From UKL13-3 sp040387195 (GTDB taxonomy: Bacteria > Bacteroidota > Bacteroidia > UKL13-3), in NCBI GenBank assembly GCA_040387195.1, contig JAZKEF010000022.1, positions 1-64,000 of the forward strand: DNA of 64,000 bases, written 5' to 3'. The notes under the pieces are model-generated. The model saw nothing but the letters and a program-made list of their open reading frames with translations. It was not told the origin of the DNA and did not search any database. How positions within the stretch are numbered: position 1 is the first letter of the stretch; every line of letters begins with the position of its first letter. A program made the position numbers and the translations under genes. Below, piece by piece: positions 17,259-26,248 of the stretch.

Positions 17259-17974
17259 TATTTGATAAAGAAGCTTTTGAGCTTAAGAGCAAGAACACCC
17301 CATACAGCCTCCCGGATAATATTTTTGGAGATCTTGGACTGACCCAATGTTCGGTCGGTAAAAATAATGGGCACCTCGGTGAGCTGAAATCCATGTTTCC
17401 ACGCGGTAAACTTCATTTCAATCTGAAAAGCATACCCTCGAAATTTTATACTATCCAGCTTAATGCGATTCAGTACGCTGCTTCTGTAGCATACAAAACC
17501 TGCTGTGGTATCATGTATGGGAAGGCTTGTAATCAAACGCACATACTTCGATGCAAAATAAGATAACATCACCCTGCTCATTGGCCAGTTTACCACATTT
17601 ACTCCCCGTACATACCGTGAACCAATACTCATATCGGCACCATTTTTACAGGCATCAAACAGGCGGGGTAAATCTTCAGGGTTATGCGAAAAGTCGGCAT
17701 CCATCTCAAACACATACTCATATCCACGTTCCAAACACCATTTGAAACCCGCAATATAAGCCGTGCCTAATCCATTCTTCTCCGTACGTTCAAGGATATG
17801 CAATGCCGGGAATTGAGCCTGAAGTCCTTTTACAATCTGGCCGGTTCCATCCGGAGACCCATCGTCAACAATCAGAATATCAAATGGTACTGACAATGAA
17901 AAAACTTTTCGAACAATAGCTTCGATATTTTCTTTTTCATTGTAGGTGGGTATGATGACGATTTTTTTGTCCAA
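17255..17974 (-). CDS. polyprenol-phosphate mannosyltransferase (DPM1-like, GT2)
   Basis: A 239-aa GT2 family enzyme expected to transfer mannose (or a related hexose) from a nucleotide sugar to undecaprenyl phosphate at the inner membrane face, feeding GT-C glycosyltransferases. It shows IIPTYNEKENI at the N terminus, 'ILIVDDGSPDGTG', the metal-binding DAD in FEMDADFSH (about residues 91-99), 'GSRYVRG' and 'FRGYAFQIEMKF', all typical of DPM1-type synthases. It has no C-terminal membrane domain. The start is TTG at 17974; no ATG fits the conserved N terminus. Two GT-C-like proteins later in the window could be users of its product. Confidence 0.9.
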   Translation of the reverse strand: MDKKIVIIPTYNEKENIEAIVRKVFSLSVPFDILIVDDGSPDGTGQIVKGLQAQFPALHILERTEKNGLGTAYIAGFKWCLERGYEYVFEMDADFSHNPEDLPRLFDACKNGADMSIGSRYVRGVNVVNWPMSRVMLSYFASKYVRLITSLPIHDTTAGFVCYRSSVLNRIKLDSIKFRGYAFQIEMKFTAWKHGFQLTEVPIIFTDRTLGQSKISKNIIREAVWGVLALKLKSFFIKY

Positions 17975-18024
17975 AACAGTAAAATTTGTTCAATAATAAG
18001 CCACAAAAGCAAATAATACAACGC

Positions 18025-18510
18025 ATGAATAGAGCAGTTTTTCTGGACCGGGATGGAGTAATCAATTTGGAAGTAGGCGATTATATCAAATGTTTTGAAG
18101 ATTTTAAGTTGCTGCCTCATGCACTCAAATACATTGCAGCACTGTCGCAAAAGGGGGTAAAGGTATTTGTCATCACCAATCAGGGAGGAATAGCCAAGCA
18201 GCTGTATACCGTAAATGAGCTGGAAAAAATGCACCGGTTTATGCTTGCAGAGGTTGAAAAAGCAGGAGGCCACATCACGGAGGCCTATTTTTGTCCGCAC
18301 CACCCCGATTACGGCCTATGCCTTTGCCGCAAGCCGGGTTCATTAATGGTGGAAAAGGCAATGGCCAAATATGAGATTGACCCCAAAGCTTCCATTTTTA
18401 TTGGGGATAAGGAACGGGATGTTACCTGTGCGGAAGGTGCCGGGGTGAAGGGGTTTTTAATCCATGAGAATGAGGATTGGGGAAGGTTGATTCAACATTA
18501 TTTAAGCTAA
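18025..18510 (+). CDS. gmhB: GmhB-like HAD phosphatase (heptose bisphosphate)
   Basis: A 161-aa HAD phosphatase. It carries the nucleophile motif FLDRDGVIN, the motif II 'FVITNQGG', the zinc-binding loop CPHHP...GLCLCRKP (about residues 88-105) and motif III/IV 'IFIGDKERDV'. These match D-glycero-D-manno-heptose-1,7-bisphosphate 7-phosphatase (LPS core or S-layer heptose). Histidinol-phosphate phosphatases share the scaffold, so the substrate is not certain. The ATG at 18025 is chosen because it directly precedes NRAVFLDRDGV. It is divergent from the mannosyltransferase. Confidence 0.85.
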   Translation: MNRAVFLDRDGVINLEVGDYIKCFEDFKLLPHALKYIAALSQKGVKVFVITNQGGIAKQLYTVNELEKMHRFMLAEVEKAGGHITEAYFCPHHPDYGLCLCRKPGSLMVEKAMAKYEIDPKASIFIGDKERDVTCAEGAGVKGFLIHENEDWGRLIQHYLS

Positions 18511-18547
18511 TGCATTGACTTTGTGAATAAATAGGTAATTTAGAATA

Positions 18548-19318
18548 ATGAAGACCCTTTGGCACTTATTTCTGTTGTTCATCGCTTTGCTTAATTACGG
18601 ATGTTCTAAACCATCTCAGGATGATGACAGTCCTAAATCTCCAACTTTGGTAAAATACACCAGACAGCCAAGGTGGGTTGAAATAAAGGGTAAGATTATC
18701 GAAGAGTATACAAAGCAGCCGATAGCTAATATGAGGATGCGATTGGACAAAGAAGTACCCTCGGAATATATTTTTGGATGGCCGAGTTACGATTCTATTA
18801 GTGAAGTGGTAACCAACTCGGAGGGGGAGTATCGGCTTAAATTCTGGTGTAATAATAATGAAAGCAATTATCAGCTTCATTGTCTTAGTGATTCAACCCT
18901 TTTGCCGAATTCTGATTATTTTCCGGAAGGGGATCTGATGCCACCGCCTTGGTCCTTGCCTGAGGGTGTATTATTTCAAGGTCAACCCATTTATCCATTT
19001 CAAGCATTGAATGAGGATTCTCTAAATGTAAACATGTTGGTTAAGTCATACAGCTATGTAACTATAAAGTTAAAGCGGATCAAAGGTTTTGAGGAACCAA
19101 TGGATTATAATATTATGATAAATAAGGATACAGTTCGTTATCTTATTAAATTTCCCATTCATAGCAGTGTAGGATTTGCAAAAACATTTGTGTTTAATAG
19201 AATCGATCCCGTTGAAATGAGAATACATCTGTACAGAACCTTTCAAAACAATGTGTTACTCTCAAAAATGGTAACCCCAGTTCCCATGAAAGTAACGGTA
19301 GTTGAATATGAGTTTTAG
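18548..19318 (+). CDS. lipoprotein with carboxypeptidase-regulatory-like domain
   Basis: A 256-aa protein with a lipoprotein signal, lipobox LNYGC with Cys19, followed by SKPSQDDDS. The segment 'VEIKGKIIEEYTKQPIANMRMRLDKE...SEVVTNSEGEYRLKFWC' looks like a CarboxypepD_reg/transthyretin-type beta sandwich. The rest is beta-rich with no motif I recognise. Probably outer-membrane anchored; function unknown. It sits between gmhB and rpe on the same strand with short gaps (37 and 47 bp). Confidence 0.75.
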   Translation: MKTLWHLFLLFIALLNYGCSKPSQDDDSPKSPTLVKYTRQPRWVEIKGKIIEEYTKQPIANMRMRLDKEVPSEYIFGWPSYDSISEVVTNSEGEYRLKFWCNNNESNYQLHCLSDSTLLPNSDYFPEGDLMPPPWSLPEGVLFQGQPIYPFQALNEDSLNVNMLVKSYSYVTIKLKRIKGFEEPMDYNIMINKDTVRYLIKFPIHSSVGFAKTFVFNRIDPVEMRIHLYRTFQNNVLLSKMVTPVPMKVTVVEYEF

Positions 19319-19365
19319 AATACATTGAGTTTTCTTAACAGGATTTAAATCCCTATTTTCGCCCA

Positions 19366-20040
19366 ATGAGCAGTCCAATTATTGCACCTTCCATTCTTTC
19401 GGCAGATTTTGCCAACCTTCAGCGCGATGTAGAAATGATTAACCGCAGTGAGGCCGATTGGTTTCATGTGGATATTATGGATGGGGTATTCGTTCCCAAT
19501 ATCTCTTTCGGGTTTCCGGTACAAAAGGCCATTTACAAACATGCCGCTAAACCATTGGACGTGCATTTGATGATTGTACAACCGGAGCGTTATATCAAAG
19601 ATTTTAAGGAAGCCGGAACAGCTGTATTATCGGTGCATATCGAAGCATCTACTCATTTACACCGAACTATACAGGCTATTAAGGCCGAAGGAATGAAAGC
19701 CGGGGTGGCCATCAATCCGCATACCCCCGTTTCGGCCCTCGAAGATATTATTGCCGATGCCGACCTGGTTTGCATGATGAGCGTGAATCCGGGATTTGGC
19801 GGACAAAAATTTATAGAACGCACCTATGCAAAATGTGCTGCCCTAAAGGATATGATCATAAGGCAAAACAGCAGTTGTTTAATCGAAATAGACGGAGGGG
19901 TAAATGAAATTACAGCTCCTAAGTTATTAGCTGTGGGTGCCGATGTATTGGTTGCCGGCAACTATGTATTCTCGGCCTCCGATCCCGTTGCAACCATTGC
20001 TTCCCTTAAAAAACTTAACGGTTATACGCGTCAGGCGTAA
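19366..20040 (+). CDS. rpe: ribulose-phosphate 3-epimerase
   Basis: A 224-aa TIM-barrel enzyme that interconverts ribulose-5-phosphate and xylulose-5-phosphate in the pentose phosphate pathway. 'APSILSADFANL', 'FHVDIMDGVFVPNISFG' (metal-binding His and Asp), 'LDVHLMI', 'MSVNPGFGGQKFIE' and 'IEIDGGVN' are all conserved. A TATTTTCG element about 13 nt upstream may be its promoter. The TonB receptor starts 20 bp downstream, so the two may be cotranscribed. Confidence 0.97.
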   Translation: MSSPIIAPSILSADFANLQRDVEMINRSEADWFHVDIMDGVFVPNISFGFPVQKAIYKHAAKPLDVHLMIVQPERYIKDFKEAGTAVLSVHIEASTHLHRTIQAIKAEGMKAGVAINPHTPVSALEDIIADADLVCMMSVNPGFGGQKFIERTYAKCAALKDMIIRQNSSCLIEIDGGVNEITAPKLLAVGADVLVAGNYVFSASDPVATIASLKKLNGYTRQA

Positions 20041-20060
20041 AATTCGTTTCATTCATATTG

Positions 20061-22541
20061 ATGTATAAAAAGCTGATTCTTTTTTTGAGTGTTTTCGTTT
20101 GTTGCACAGCAATTGTGCACGCTCAAAAAAATGCATTGGTGTATGGAGTTATCCGCGATTCATTAGGCAGGACCATTCCCGATGTGAATGTGGTAGGCAT
20201 AGGAACAAGTCAGCTAACCATCTCCGATGAAAAGGGATACTTTCAATTGTCGCTTCCTCCCGGCACAGTACTCGAAATGGGATTCTCCTATATAGGCAGA
20301 CCCAACAAGCGTATTGCTGTTAAGGCATTGGCTCCGGGCGAAAAATATGAGCTGAATGTGAACATGGAATACGGGGTGCGGCTTTCGGAGGTGATAGTAA
20401 GCGAAGAGCGTGACCGGGATAAGGTGAGCATGCAGGTTATCAATCCTAAAACGGTAACAACCCTGCCCAATGTATCGGGAAGCTTTGAGTCTATACTCAA
20501 AACGTTGCCCGGTGTTACCTCCAACAATGAACTCAGTTCGCAATACAATGTGCGCGGTGGTAATTATGATGAGAACCTCATTTATGTAAACGACATTGAA
20601 ATATACCGCCCGTTTTTGCCCCGCAGCGGACAACAGGAGGGCCTGAGTTTTATTCATACCGAACTGGTTGAAAATGTAAAGTTCAGTGCGGGTGGTTTTG
20701 AAGCACGTTATGGTGATAAACTTTCATCGGTGCTTGATATCCAATACAAAAAACCAAAGAAATTTGCGGCTTCGGCTAACCTGAGTTTATTGGGTGCTCA
20801 AACACATGTGGAGGGATCAACACGCAACAGGCGCTTTACCTATTTGCTGGGCGCACGTTACTGGACCAATCAATATGTGGTGAGCACGCTTGATACCAAA
20901 GGCTCCTATAAACCATCATTCAGCGATATCCAAACATTGCTTACCTATCACCTCAAGGATAATTTGAGTGTGAGTTTTTTGGGAAGTTATGCGCAGAACA
21001 AATACCTGGTTGTGCCCGAAACCCGTGAAACTGTATTTGGAACGGTGAAGCAGGCGCTTGCGTTACGCATCTTTTTTAACGGCCAGGATTTGATGGAATA
21101 CAGAACGGCCACCGGGGCCGTTTCCATGAATTATCAGCCTACGCAAAAGGTACAGCTCAAATTATATTCATCGGTGTTTTACTCAAATGAGAATGAAATT
21201 TTTACACTGGAAGGTGCTTACCGTTTGGAAGAAGTGGAAACAGATTTTGGTTCGGATAATTTCGGGAAATCAAAAGCCAGTAAGGGAATCGGTTATTTCT
21301 TAAACAATGCACGCAACCAGATTGAAGCTGTGGTATTCAATGCCGGACACCGTGGATATTATACCATTGGTAATAACAGTTTACAATGGGGAGCACAAAT
21401 CCAGGCTGAGCAAATAAGTGATAAGCTGAATGAGTGGCGGTATATTGACTCACTGGGTTTTGCGAAGCCCAGTTTGGTGAACAATGAAATCGTGATGCAG
21501 GAATACATCTCTGCTAAAAATGATATGAGCACTTACCGCCTGAGTGGTTATATTCAAAATTCGCAATTGCTGAATAAGGTAAACAACATGCGCATTAATT
21601 ATGGTTTGCGCAGCAATTGGTGGAGTTATAATAATGAAAACGTGATCAGTCCACGCGTGCAGTTTTCTTTTGAGCCCAATCGCGGATACAACAGAGCTCT
21701 TGCATCAGGTGATATCAAAGGGAAACCCAGGCGTGATATTATCCTGAAGGCTGCCGTAGGCTTTTATTACCAACCTCCGTTTTACCGTGAGTTGCGCAAC
21801 TATACCGGACAGTTAAATCCAAACATTAAAGCACAGCGATCCATTCATTATATAGTTGGAGGAGACATTAATTTTAAAGCAGGTAACAGACCATTCAAGT
21901 TTTTTGCCGAAGCATATTACAAACAACTGGATAATTTAATTCCATACGAGATAGACAATGTGCGCATCCGGTATTTTGCAAACAATGCTGCAAGTGGATA
22001 TGCATCGGGTGTAGACATGCGCTTAAACGGAGAGTTTGTAAAGGGCACCGAAAGTTGGTTAAGTGTTTCCATCCTAAATACCGAAGAAAAAATAAATGGC
22101 GCTACTGATGCTGCCGGTAATCCTGTAGAAGCAACCTACGTGCGAAGACCAACCGATCAGCGTGTAAATGTGAGTCTGATGTTTCAGGATTATTTACCCA
22201 AGTTTCCAACTTTCCGCATGTATTTAAATTTGGTGTATGGAAGCGGCTTGCCTTTTGGTCCGCCAGATAGAAACCGATACAACGATGTACAAACAATGCC
22301 AAGTTACCGCAGGGTGGATATTGGGTTTTTAAAAGTACTGGTTGATGAAAATGATACCAAAAAGCAAGGATGGAAAAGGCTCTTCAAATCTGCAATGGCC
22401 GGGGTTGAAGTGTTTAACCTGATTGACGTACAAAATACCATTTCCTATTTATGGATTCAGGATGTGGAAGACAGAACCTGGGCGGTTCCTAATTACTTAA
22501 CCGGACGAAGGGTAAACGTGAAGCTGGTGGCTAAGTTTTAA
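20061..22541 (+). CDS. TonB-dependent outer-membrane receptor
   Basis: An 826-aa receptor. A signal peptide (ending IVHAQ) is followed by a carboxypeptidase-regulatory-like domain (about 25-110: 'ALVYGVIRDSLGRTIPDVNVVGIGTSQLTISDEKGYF'), a plug domain ('LPNVSGSFESILKTLPGV', 'YNVRGGNYDENLIYVND') and a beta barrel ending VKLVAKF with a terminal Phe. No SusD partner follows, so this is not a classic PUL pair. The substrate is unknown. The ATG at 20061 is used; a TTG immediately precedes it. Confidence 0.93.
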   Translation: MYKKLILFLSVFVCCTAIVHAQKNALVYGVIRDSLGRTIPDVNVVGIGTSQLTISDEKGYFQLSLPPGTVLEMGFSYIGRPNKRIAVKALAPGEKYELNVNMEYGVRLSEVIVSEERDRDKVSMQVINPKTVTTLPNVSGSFESILKTLPGVTSNNELSSQYNVRGGNYDENLIYVNDIEIYRPFLPRSGQQEGLSFIHTELVENVKFSAGGFEARYGDKLSSVLDIQYKKPKKFAASANLSLLGAQTHVEGSTRNRRFTYLLGARYWTNQYVVSTLDTKGSYKPSFSDIQTLLTYHLKDNLSVSFLGSYAQNKYLVVPETRETVFGTVKQALALRIFFNGQDLMEYRTATGAVSMNYQPTQKVQLKLYSSVFYSNENEIFTLEGAYRLEEVETDFGSDNFGKSKASKGIGYFLNNARNQIEAVVFNAGHRGYYTIGNNSLQWGAQIQAEQISDKLNEWRYIDSLGFAKPSLVNNEIVMQEYISAKNDMSTYRLSGYIQNSQLLNKVNNMRINYGLRSNWWSYNNENVISPRVQFSFEPNRGYNRALASGDIKGKPRRDIILKAAVGFYYQPPFYRELRNYTGQLNPNIKAQRSIHYIVGGDINFKAGNRPFKFFAEAYYKQLDNLIPYEIDNVRIRYFANNAASGYASGVDMRLNGEFVKGTESWLSVSILNTEEKINGATDAAGNPVEATYVRRPTDQRVNVSLMFQDYLPKFPTFRMYLNLVYGSGLPFGPPDRNRYNDVQTMPSYRRVDIGFLKVLVDENDTKKQGWKRLFKSAMAGVEVFNLIDVQNTISYLWIQDVEDRTWAVPNYLTGRRVNVKLVAKF

Positions 22542-22551
22542 AAACAAAAAA

Positions 22552-22645
22552 GCAAGCCATAATATCGCACCGCTACAACCACCTACCCTTGCTACATTCC
22601 TGTCCTGGGGGATTCAGCAGGAGCTGGTCGTACCAGGCTTGCCGG
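22552..22645 (-). ncRNA. ffs: signal recognition particle RNA (small, 4.5S-type)
   Basis: Read on the minus strand, the apical part contains CCCCCAGGACAGGAATGTAGC followed by AAGGGTA, corresponding to the SRP domain IV asymmetric loop and its conserved AGGAA/AGCA bases. GGCAAGCC at the 5' end pairs with GGCTTGC at the 3' end (22552-22558) to close a single long hairpin, and a T-run follows. A consensus promoter lies directly upstream. The RNA binds Ffh for co-translational targeting. Exact ends are inferred from the stem and promoter. Confidence 0.93.
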
Positions 22646-22648
22646 GCG

Positions 22649-22679
22649 CAAAAGTAGGCTTTAAATGTTTTTCAGGCAA
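22649..22679 (-). promoter_or_regulatory. consensus promoter of the SRP RNA gene
   Basis: On the minus strand, TTG (22679-22677), a 20-bp spacer and TACTTTTG (22656-22649). It places the RNA start a few bases downstream, at the base of the closing stem. Confidence 0.8.
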
Positions 22680-22708
22680 GCGAATCTTTTAATATGCAGC
22701 AAATTCAA

Positions 22709-22716
22709 TAGTTTTG
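22709..22716 (+). promoter_or_regulatory. -7 promoter element of the gene at 22736
   Basis: TAGTTTTG, a perfect TAnnTTTG match, ends 19 nt before the ATG. It is divergent from the SRP promoter. Confidence 0.5.
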
Positions 22717-22735
22717 GAAAAATAACAACAGCATA

Positions 22736-23779
22736 ATGAACAAGTTCAGGTTAACCCAAATAAGCATCATCATAATTAGCCTTGTTTTGTGGCAAGGAGC
22801 AAAGTCTCAGGAGTTTTCGTCCACTAAAAGTATTCAGGTGTATGTAACCAAACTGCCTCAAAGCAGTGAAACACTGCAGAAATTTGTAACGTCAAATCAA
22901 GGGGTTGTGTACCGCACAGAACTCACCTCCAATAAATATTATTCCCAGTTTTCCATTCCCATCAAACAATTGCCGGCACTAGACTCACTGGCTACTTCCA
23001 TGGGTTATGTTACCTCAAGCAAGTACAACACAGAGAATTTCAATGAAAAGATTCTGGCACTCCAGGAAAAAATAGATAACCTTCAATATGAAATTGATTT
23101 GTACACCAAGGAGTTATCAGATAGTGCAGCAGATAATAACCGAATTGATTACATCAAAAAGGGCATTTCAACCAACAATAAATTAATCAGGGATAACCTG
23201 GTGAAAATTAACAAATACAAGCAGAACCTTACGGAAGAGGCCTGTAAAGTAGAGTTCACCATCAATGATGAATTGAGCACACCCAATAACTCAAGGGTAT
23301 CTTTTGTGAATATGCCGGGTGTGGAATATGGTTTTCTGCAGATTGAAAATCCGAAAGCAGGCCTGAGTAACAAGGCATATCATGGAGTGGCTGTAAAGTA
23401 TATGTTTACCAGAGGAAAAAGTTACCTCAATCTTGGTGCCTACAGGGCGGTTGAAAATAATACCACAGACTCATCTCTCATTAATGAACTCTTCATGGTT
23501 AATTTCGGACAGGATTTTTATCCCAAGAACTTCGGAAGGGGCAAGCGCAGGTATTTGAATCTGTATACAGGCTATCAAATCGGAGGGTTTATTACCAATC
23601 GCAATAACGAAAAAAACGGATCGTTTGTACCCAATTTTAACATGACCTTAGGACTCGAATTACTTAAAACCAAACATGTTCTTATCGACAATAAAGTAAG
23701 CTATTTCCTGCCGCTTGACGATTTCAACAGAAACCTCCGGGGGATTTTATACCAGGCCTCCTTTAACTTTGTTTTTTAA
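22736..23779 (+). CDS. secreted protein with coiled coil and probable barrel end
   Basis: A 347-aa protein I do not recognise. The signal peptide ends near GAKSQ. Residues 25-95 form an alpha/beta segment ('IQVYVTKLPQSSETLQKFVTSNQGVVYRTEL'), residues 100-155 a coiled coil ('NEKILALQEKIDNLQYEIDLYTKEL'), somewhat like DUF4349-type proteins. The second half is rich in alternating strands and ends QASFNFVF with a terminal Phe, as in outer-membrane barrels. Envelope location is likely; function unknown. It stands alone with its own promoter. Confidence 0.7.
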   Translation: MNKFRLTQISIIIISLVLWQGAKSQEFSSTKSIQVYVTKLPQSSETLQKFVTSNQGVVYRTELTSNKYYSQFSIPIKQLPALDSLATSMGYVTSSKYNTENFNEKILALQEKIDNLQYEIDLYTKELSDSAADNNRIDYIKKGISTNNKLIRDNLVKINKYKQNLTEEACKVEFTINDELSTPNNSRVSFVNMPGVEYGFLQIENPKAGLSNKAYHGVAVKYMFTRGKSYLNLGAYRAVENNTTDSSLINELFMVNFGQDFYPKNFGRGKRRYLNLYTGYQIGGFITNRNNEKNGSFVPNFNMTLGLELLKTKHVLIDNKVSYFLPLDDFNRNLRGILYQASFNFVF

Positions 23780-23815
23780 AGCCATAAATAATGTTTGAAA
23801 TTTAGGGGGTATTGA

Positions 23816-23823
23816 TAGTTTTG
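23816..23823 (+). promoter_or_regulatory. -7 promoter element of the carboxyltransferase gene
   Basis: TAGTTTTG with a TTG at 23795-23797 (18-bp spacer). The leader to the ATG at 23966 would be about 138 nt and would contain the whole 23834-23961 inverted repeat. Confidence 0.6.
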
Positions 23824-23833
23824 CAGGAAGACG

Positions 23834-23961
23834 GCTGTTGGCTTTTAGCTATCGGCCGTTAGCAAAATTTAGTAATTAAAAATGCTGGTTCCGATGGTTG
23901 AAAGAAGGATTGATGTATCGATTCAGTAACGCCAAAAGCCCACAGCAAAAAAGCCAACAGC
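23834..23961. repeat. long inverted repeat in the carboxyltransferase leader
   Basis: The left arm at 23834-23863 begins GCTGTTGGCTTTT and the right arm at 23931-23961 ends AAAAGCCAACAGC; 13 bp pair perfectly at the base and the rest of the roughly 30-bp arms pair imperfectly. The word (G)GCTNTTGGC recurs within each arm. The loop is about 67 nt. It ends 4 nt before the ATG, so folding could hide the start. Confidence 0.65.
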
Positions 23962-23965
23962 ACAT

Positions 23966-25585
23966 ATGCAACAATTAGTAACCGAACTCAATACCCGCTT
24001 AGCAAAAATTTACGAAGGCGGGGGGGCAAAAGCAGCAGCCAAACAAAAGGAAAAAGGAAAGATGCTGGCCCGCGAACGTGTGGAGTATCTTTTGGATAAG
24101 GATAAGCCGCAACTGGAAATTGGTGCTATTGCCGGATACGAAATGTATGCGGAACATGGTGGTTGCCCCGGAGGTGGAGTAGTAGTTGTAATGGGTTATG
24201 TAAGCGGCCGTCAGTGTATTGTGGTAGCCAATGATGCTACGGTGAAAGCAGGAGCCTGGTTTCCTATCAGTGGTAAAAAGAATTTGCGCGCACAGGAAAT
24301 CTCTATCGAAAATAAATTACCGATCATATACTTGGTGGATAGTGCCGGAGTGTACTTGCCCATGCAGGATGAAATTTTTCCCGACAAAGAACATTTCGGA
24401 CGCATTTTTCGCAACAACGCGGTGATGAGTTCCATGGGTATTACACAGATTGCAGCTGTAATGGGCAGTTGTGTTGCAGGTGGTGCTTACTTACCTATTA
24501 TGAGCGATGAAGCAATGATCGTTGATAAAACAGGTTCCATCTTTTTGGCAGGAAGTTATTTGGTAAAAGCCGCCATAGGTGAAGATATTGATAACGAAAC
24601 ATTGGGTGGTGCAAGCACACACTGCGAGATCAGTGGTGTAACCGATTATAAATTTGAAAATGATGCCGCTTGTCTGGATCGTATTAAACGCATCATGGAT
24701 AAGATTGGCGATTTTGATAAAGCCGGTTTTAACCGTGTGGAGCCTGTTGCTCCGGCAAAAGATATGTCAAACGTGTATGATGCCGTTCAAAATTTTACCA
24801 AACCATTTAATGTATTGGAGATTATTGAACGCCTGGTGGATGCCGATAGTTTTGACCCGTACAAAGAATTGTATGGCAAAACCATTACTTGCGGTTATGC
24901 GCGTATTGATGGATGGGCAGTAGGCATTGTGGCCAATAACCGTGAAGTGGTAAAAGCTAAAAAGCCCAAACAAAATGCAAATGATAACCCGATGGAAATG
25001 CAAATTGGTGGCGTAATTTATTCCGATTCGGCCGATAAGGCAGCGCATTTTATTATGAACTGCAACCAGAAAAAAATTCCATTGTTATTCTTGCAAGATG
25101 TAACCGGATTTATGGTAGGCAGCCGCAGCGAACATGGAGGTATTATTAAAGACGGAGCTAAACTGGTAAATGCACAAGCCAACTCAGTGGTTCCTAAATT
25201 TACCATTATAACAGGTAACAGTTATGGTGCAGGAAACTATGCCATGTGTGGAAAAGCTTACGACCCGCGTTTAATTGCAGCATGGCCAAATGCTAAGATT
25301 GCCGTGATGGGTGGAGAGCAAGCAGCTAAAGTTTTATTGCAAATTGAAGAGGCTTCCCTCAAATCAAAAGGTGAAGAAATAGACGAAGTGAAACATGCCG
25401 AACTGTTGCGCAGCGTTACCGAACGGTATACCAAACAAACCAGTCCGTATTATGCCGCAGCACGTTTGTGGGTGGATGCCATCATCAATCCCGAAGACAC
25501 CCGCAAGTGGATTTCAATGGGAATTGAAGCAGCTAATCATGCACCTATTACCAAAGAGTTCAGGCCGGGTGTGATTAGAGCGTAA
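23966..25585 (+). CDS. biotin-dependent acyl-CoA carboxyltransferase (MCC beta-like)
   Basis: A 539-aa carboxyltransferase subunit that moves CO2 from carboxybiotin to an acyl-CoA. 'DSAGVYLPMQDEIFPDKEHFGRIFRNNAVMSSMGI' and 'MGSCVAGGAYLPIMSDEAMIV' follow the methylcrotonyl-CoA carboxylase beta pattern, and 'FLQDVTGFMVG' with 'GNSYGAGNYAMCGKAYDPRL' form the second half. Propionyl-CoA or geranyl-CoA carboxylase would be close alternatives. The biotin carboxylase/BCCP partner is not in the window. Methylcrotonyl-CoA would place it in leucine degradation, consistent with icmF acting on branched acyl-CoA nearby. Confidence 0.9.
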   Translation: MQQLVTELNTRLAKIYEGGGAKAAAKQKEKGKMLARERVEYLLDKDKPQLEIGAIAGYEMYAEHGGCPGGGVVVVMGYVSGRQCIVVANDATVKAGAWFPISGKKNLRAQEISIENKLPIIYLVDSAGVYLPMQDEIFPDKEHFGRIFRNNAVMSSMGITQIAAVMGSCVAGGAYLPIMSDEAMIVDKTGSIFLAGSYLVKAAIGEDIDNETLGGASTHCEISGVTDYKFENDAACLDRIKRIMDKIGDFDKAGFNRVEPVAPAKDMSNVYDAVQNFTKPFNVLEIIERLVDADSFDPYKELYGKTITCGYARIDGWAVGIVANNREVVKAKKPKQNANDNPMEMQIGGVIYSDSADKAAHFIMNCNQKKIPLLFLQDVTGFMVGSRSEHGGIIKDGAKLVNAQANSVVPKFTIITGNSYGAGNYAMCGKAYDPRLIAAWPNAKIAVMGGEQAAKVLLQIEEASLKSKGEEIDEVKHAELLRSVTERYTKQTSPYYAAARLWVDAIINPEDTRKWISMGIEAANHAPITKEFRPGVIRA

Positions 25586-25628
25586 TATTCTAAATAGTTG
25601 CTTCCGTTTATGGTCAACTAATATCTTT

Positions 25629-25694
25629 AACCACTAAGGCCACAAAGCAACCACAAGGTCCACTATCAAGAAGGCTTTTGTGATCATTGTGGTT
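25629..25694. repeat. imperfect inverted repeat with AACCAC words
   Basis: AACCACTAAGGCCACAAAGC (25629-25648) faces GCTTTTGTGATCATTGTGG and two more T (25674-25694); the ends and the CACAAA core pair, the middle is imperfect. The word AACCACAA recurs between the arms. It lies in the gap between the carboxyltransferase and the TonB-CTD gene, upstream of the latter's promoter. Confidence 0.55.
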
Positions 25695-25731
25695 GAATTG
25701 AAATGTTACTCTGGAACCATTGTCAAAAAAT

Positions 25732-25739
25732 TAGATTTG
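25732..25739 (+). promoter_or_regulatory. -7 promoter element of the TonB-CTD gene
   Basis: TAGATTTG matches TAnnTTTG, 40 nt before the ATG at 25780. No well-spaced -33 TTG. Confidence 0.45.
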
Positions 25740-25779
25740 CCTCCTAAAAGCGGAGAGTCATTTTATAAATAACAGCCTT

Positions 25780-26220
25780 ATGAAAACAATCATTAACCTT
25801 TCATTTATTAAGAGAGCTTCTCTTTTTACCGTTCTTTTTATACTCATCTTTATAAGTAAAAGTTATGCGCAAACCGAAACAGATAGTATTGGAGATATTG
25901 TAAATTATTGTGAAGAAATGCCCGGTCCTGAAGGAGGCGAACAATTAGTAGTTGACTATCTGCAAAAAAATTTAAAACCACAGTATGATGAAAATGGACA
26001 GAAGTTGGCCGGTAGGGTTATTTTATCTTTTGTGATTACAAAAACAGGAAAAATTGCATTGATTGAGAATGTAGCTCCCCGCCAACCTCGTTTTGCTGTT
26101 GATGAGCGTTTGGTAAAAGAAGCGATAAGAGTTGTGGAACTCATGCCGGATTGGAGACCGGGTAAACAAAATGGAAGACCGATTAATGTCAGGTATACAT
26201 TGCCAATCGTATTCAAATAG
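25780..26220 (+). CDS. secreted TonB C-terminal-like domain protein
   Basis: A 146-aa protein with a signal peptide (ending SKSYAQ) followed by a single TonB C-terminal-like domain: 'VVDYLQKNLKPQYDENGQKLAGRVILSFVITKTGKIALIENV' and 'VDERLVKEAIRVVELMPDWRPGKQNGRPINVRYTLPIVFK'. There is no N-terminal membrane anchor or Pro-rich spacer, so it is not a full energy transducer. Proteins of this type are common in Bacteroidota as free periplasmic domains; the partner is unknown. Confidence 0.85.
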   Translation: MKTIINLSFIKRASLFTVLFILIFISKSYAQTETDSIGDIVNYCEEMPGPEGGEQLVVDYLQKNLKPQYDENGQKLAGRVILSFVITKTGKIALIENVAPRQPRFAVDERLVKEAIRVVELMPDWRPGKQNGRPINVRYTLPIVFK

Positions 26221-26248
26221 CAATTGTACCAAATAAGGGCAAGCAATT

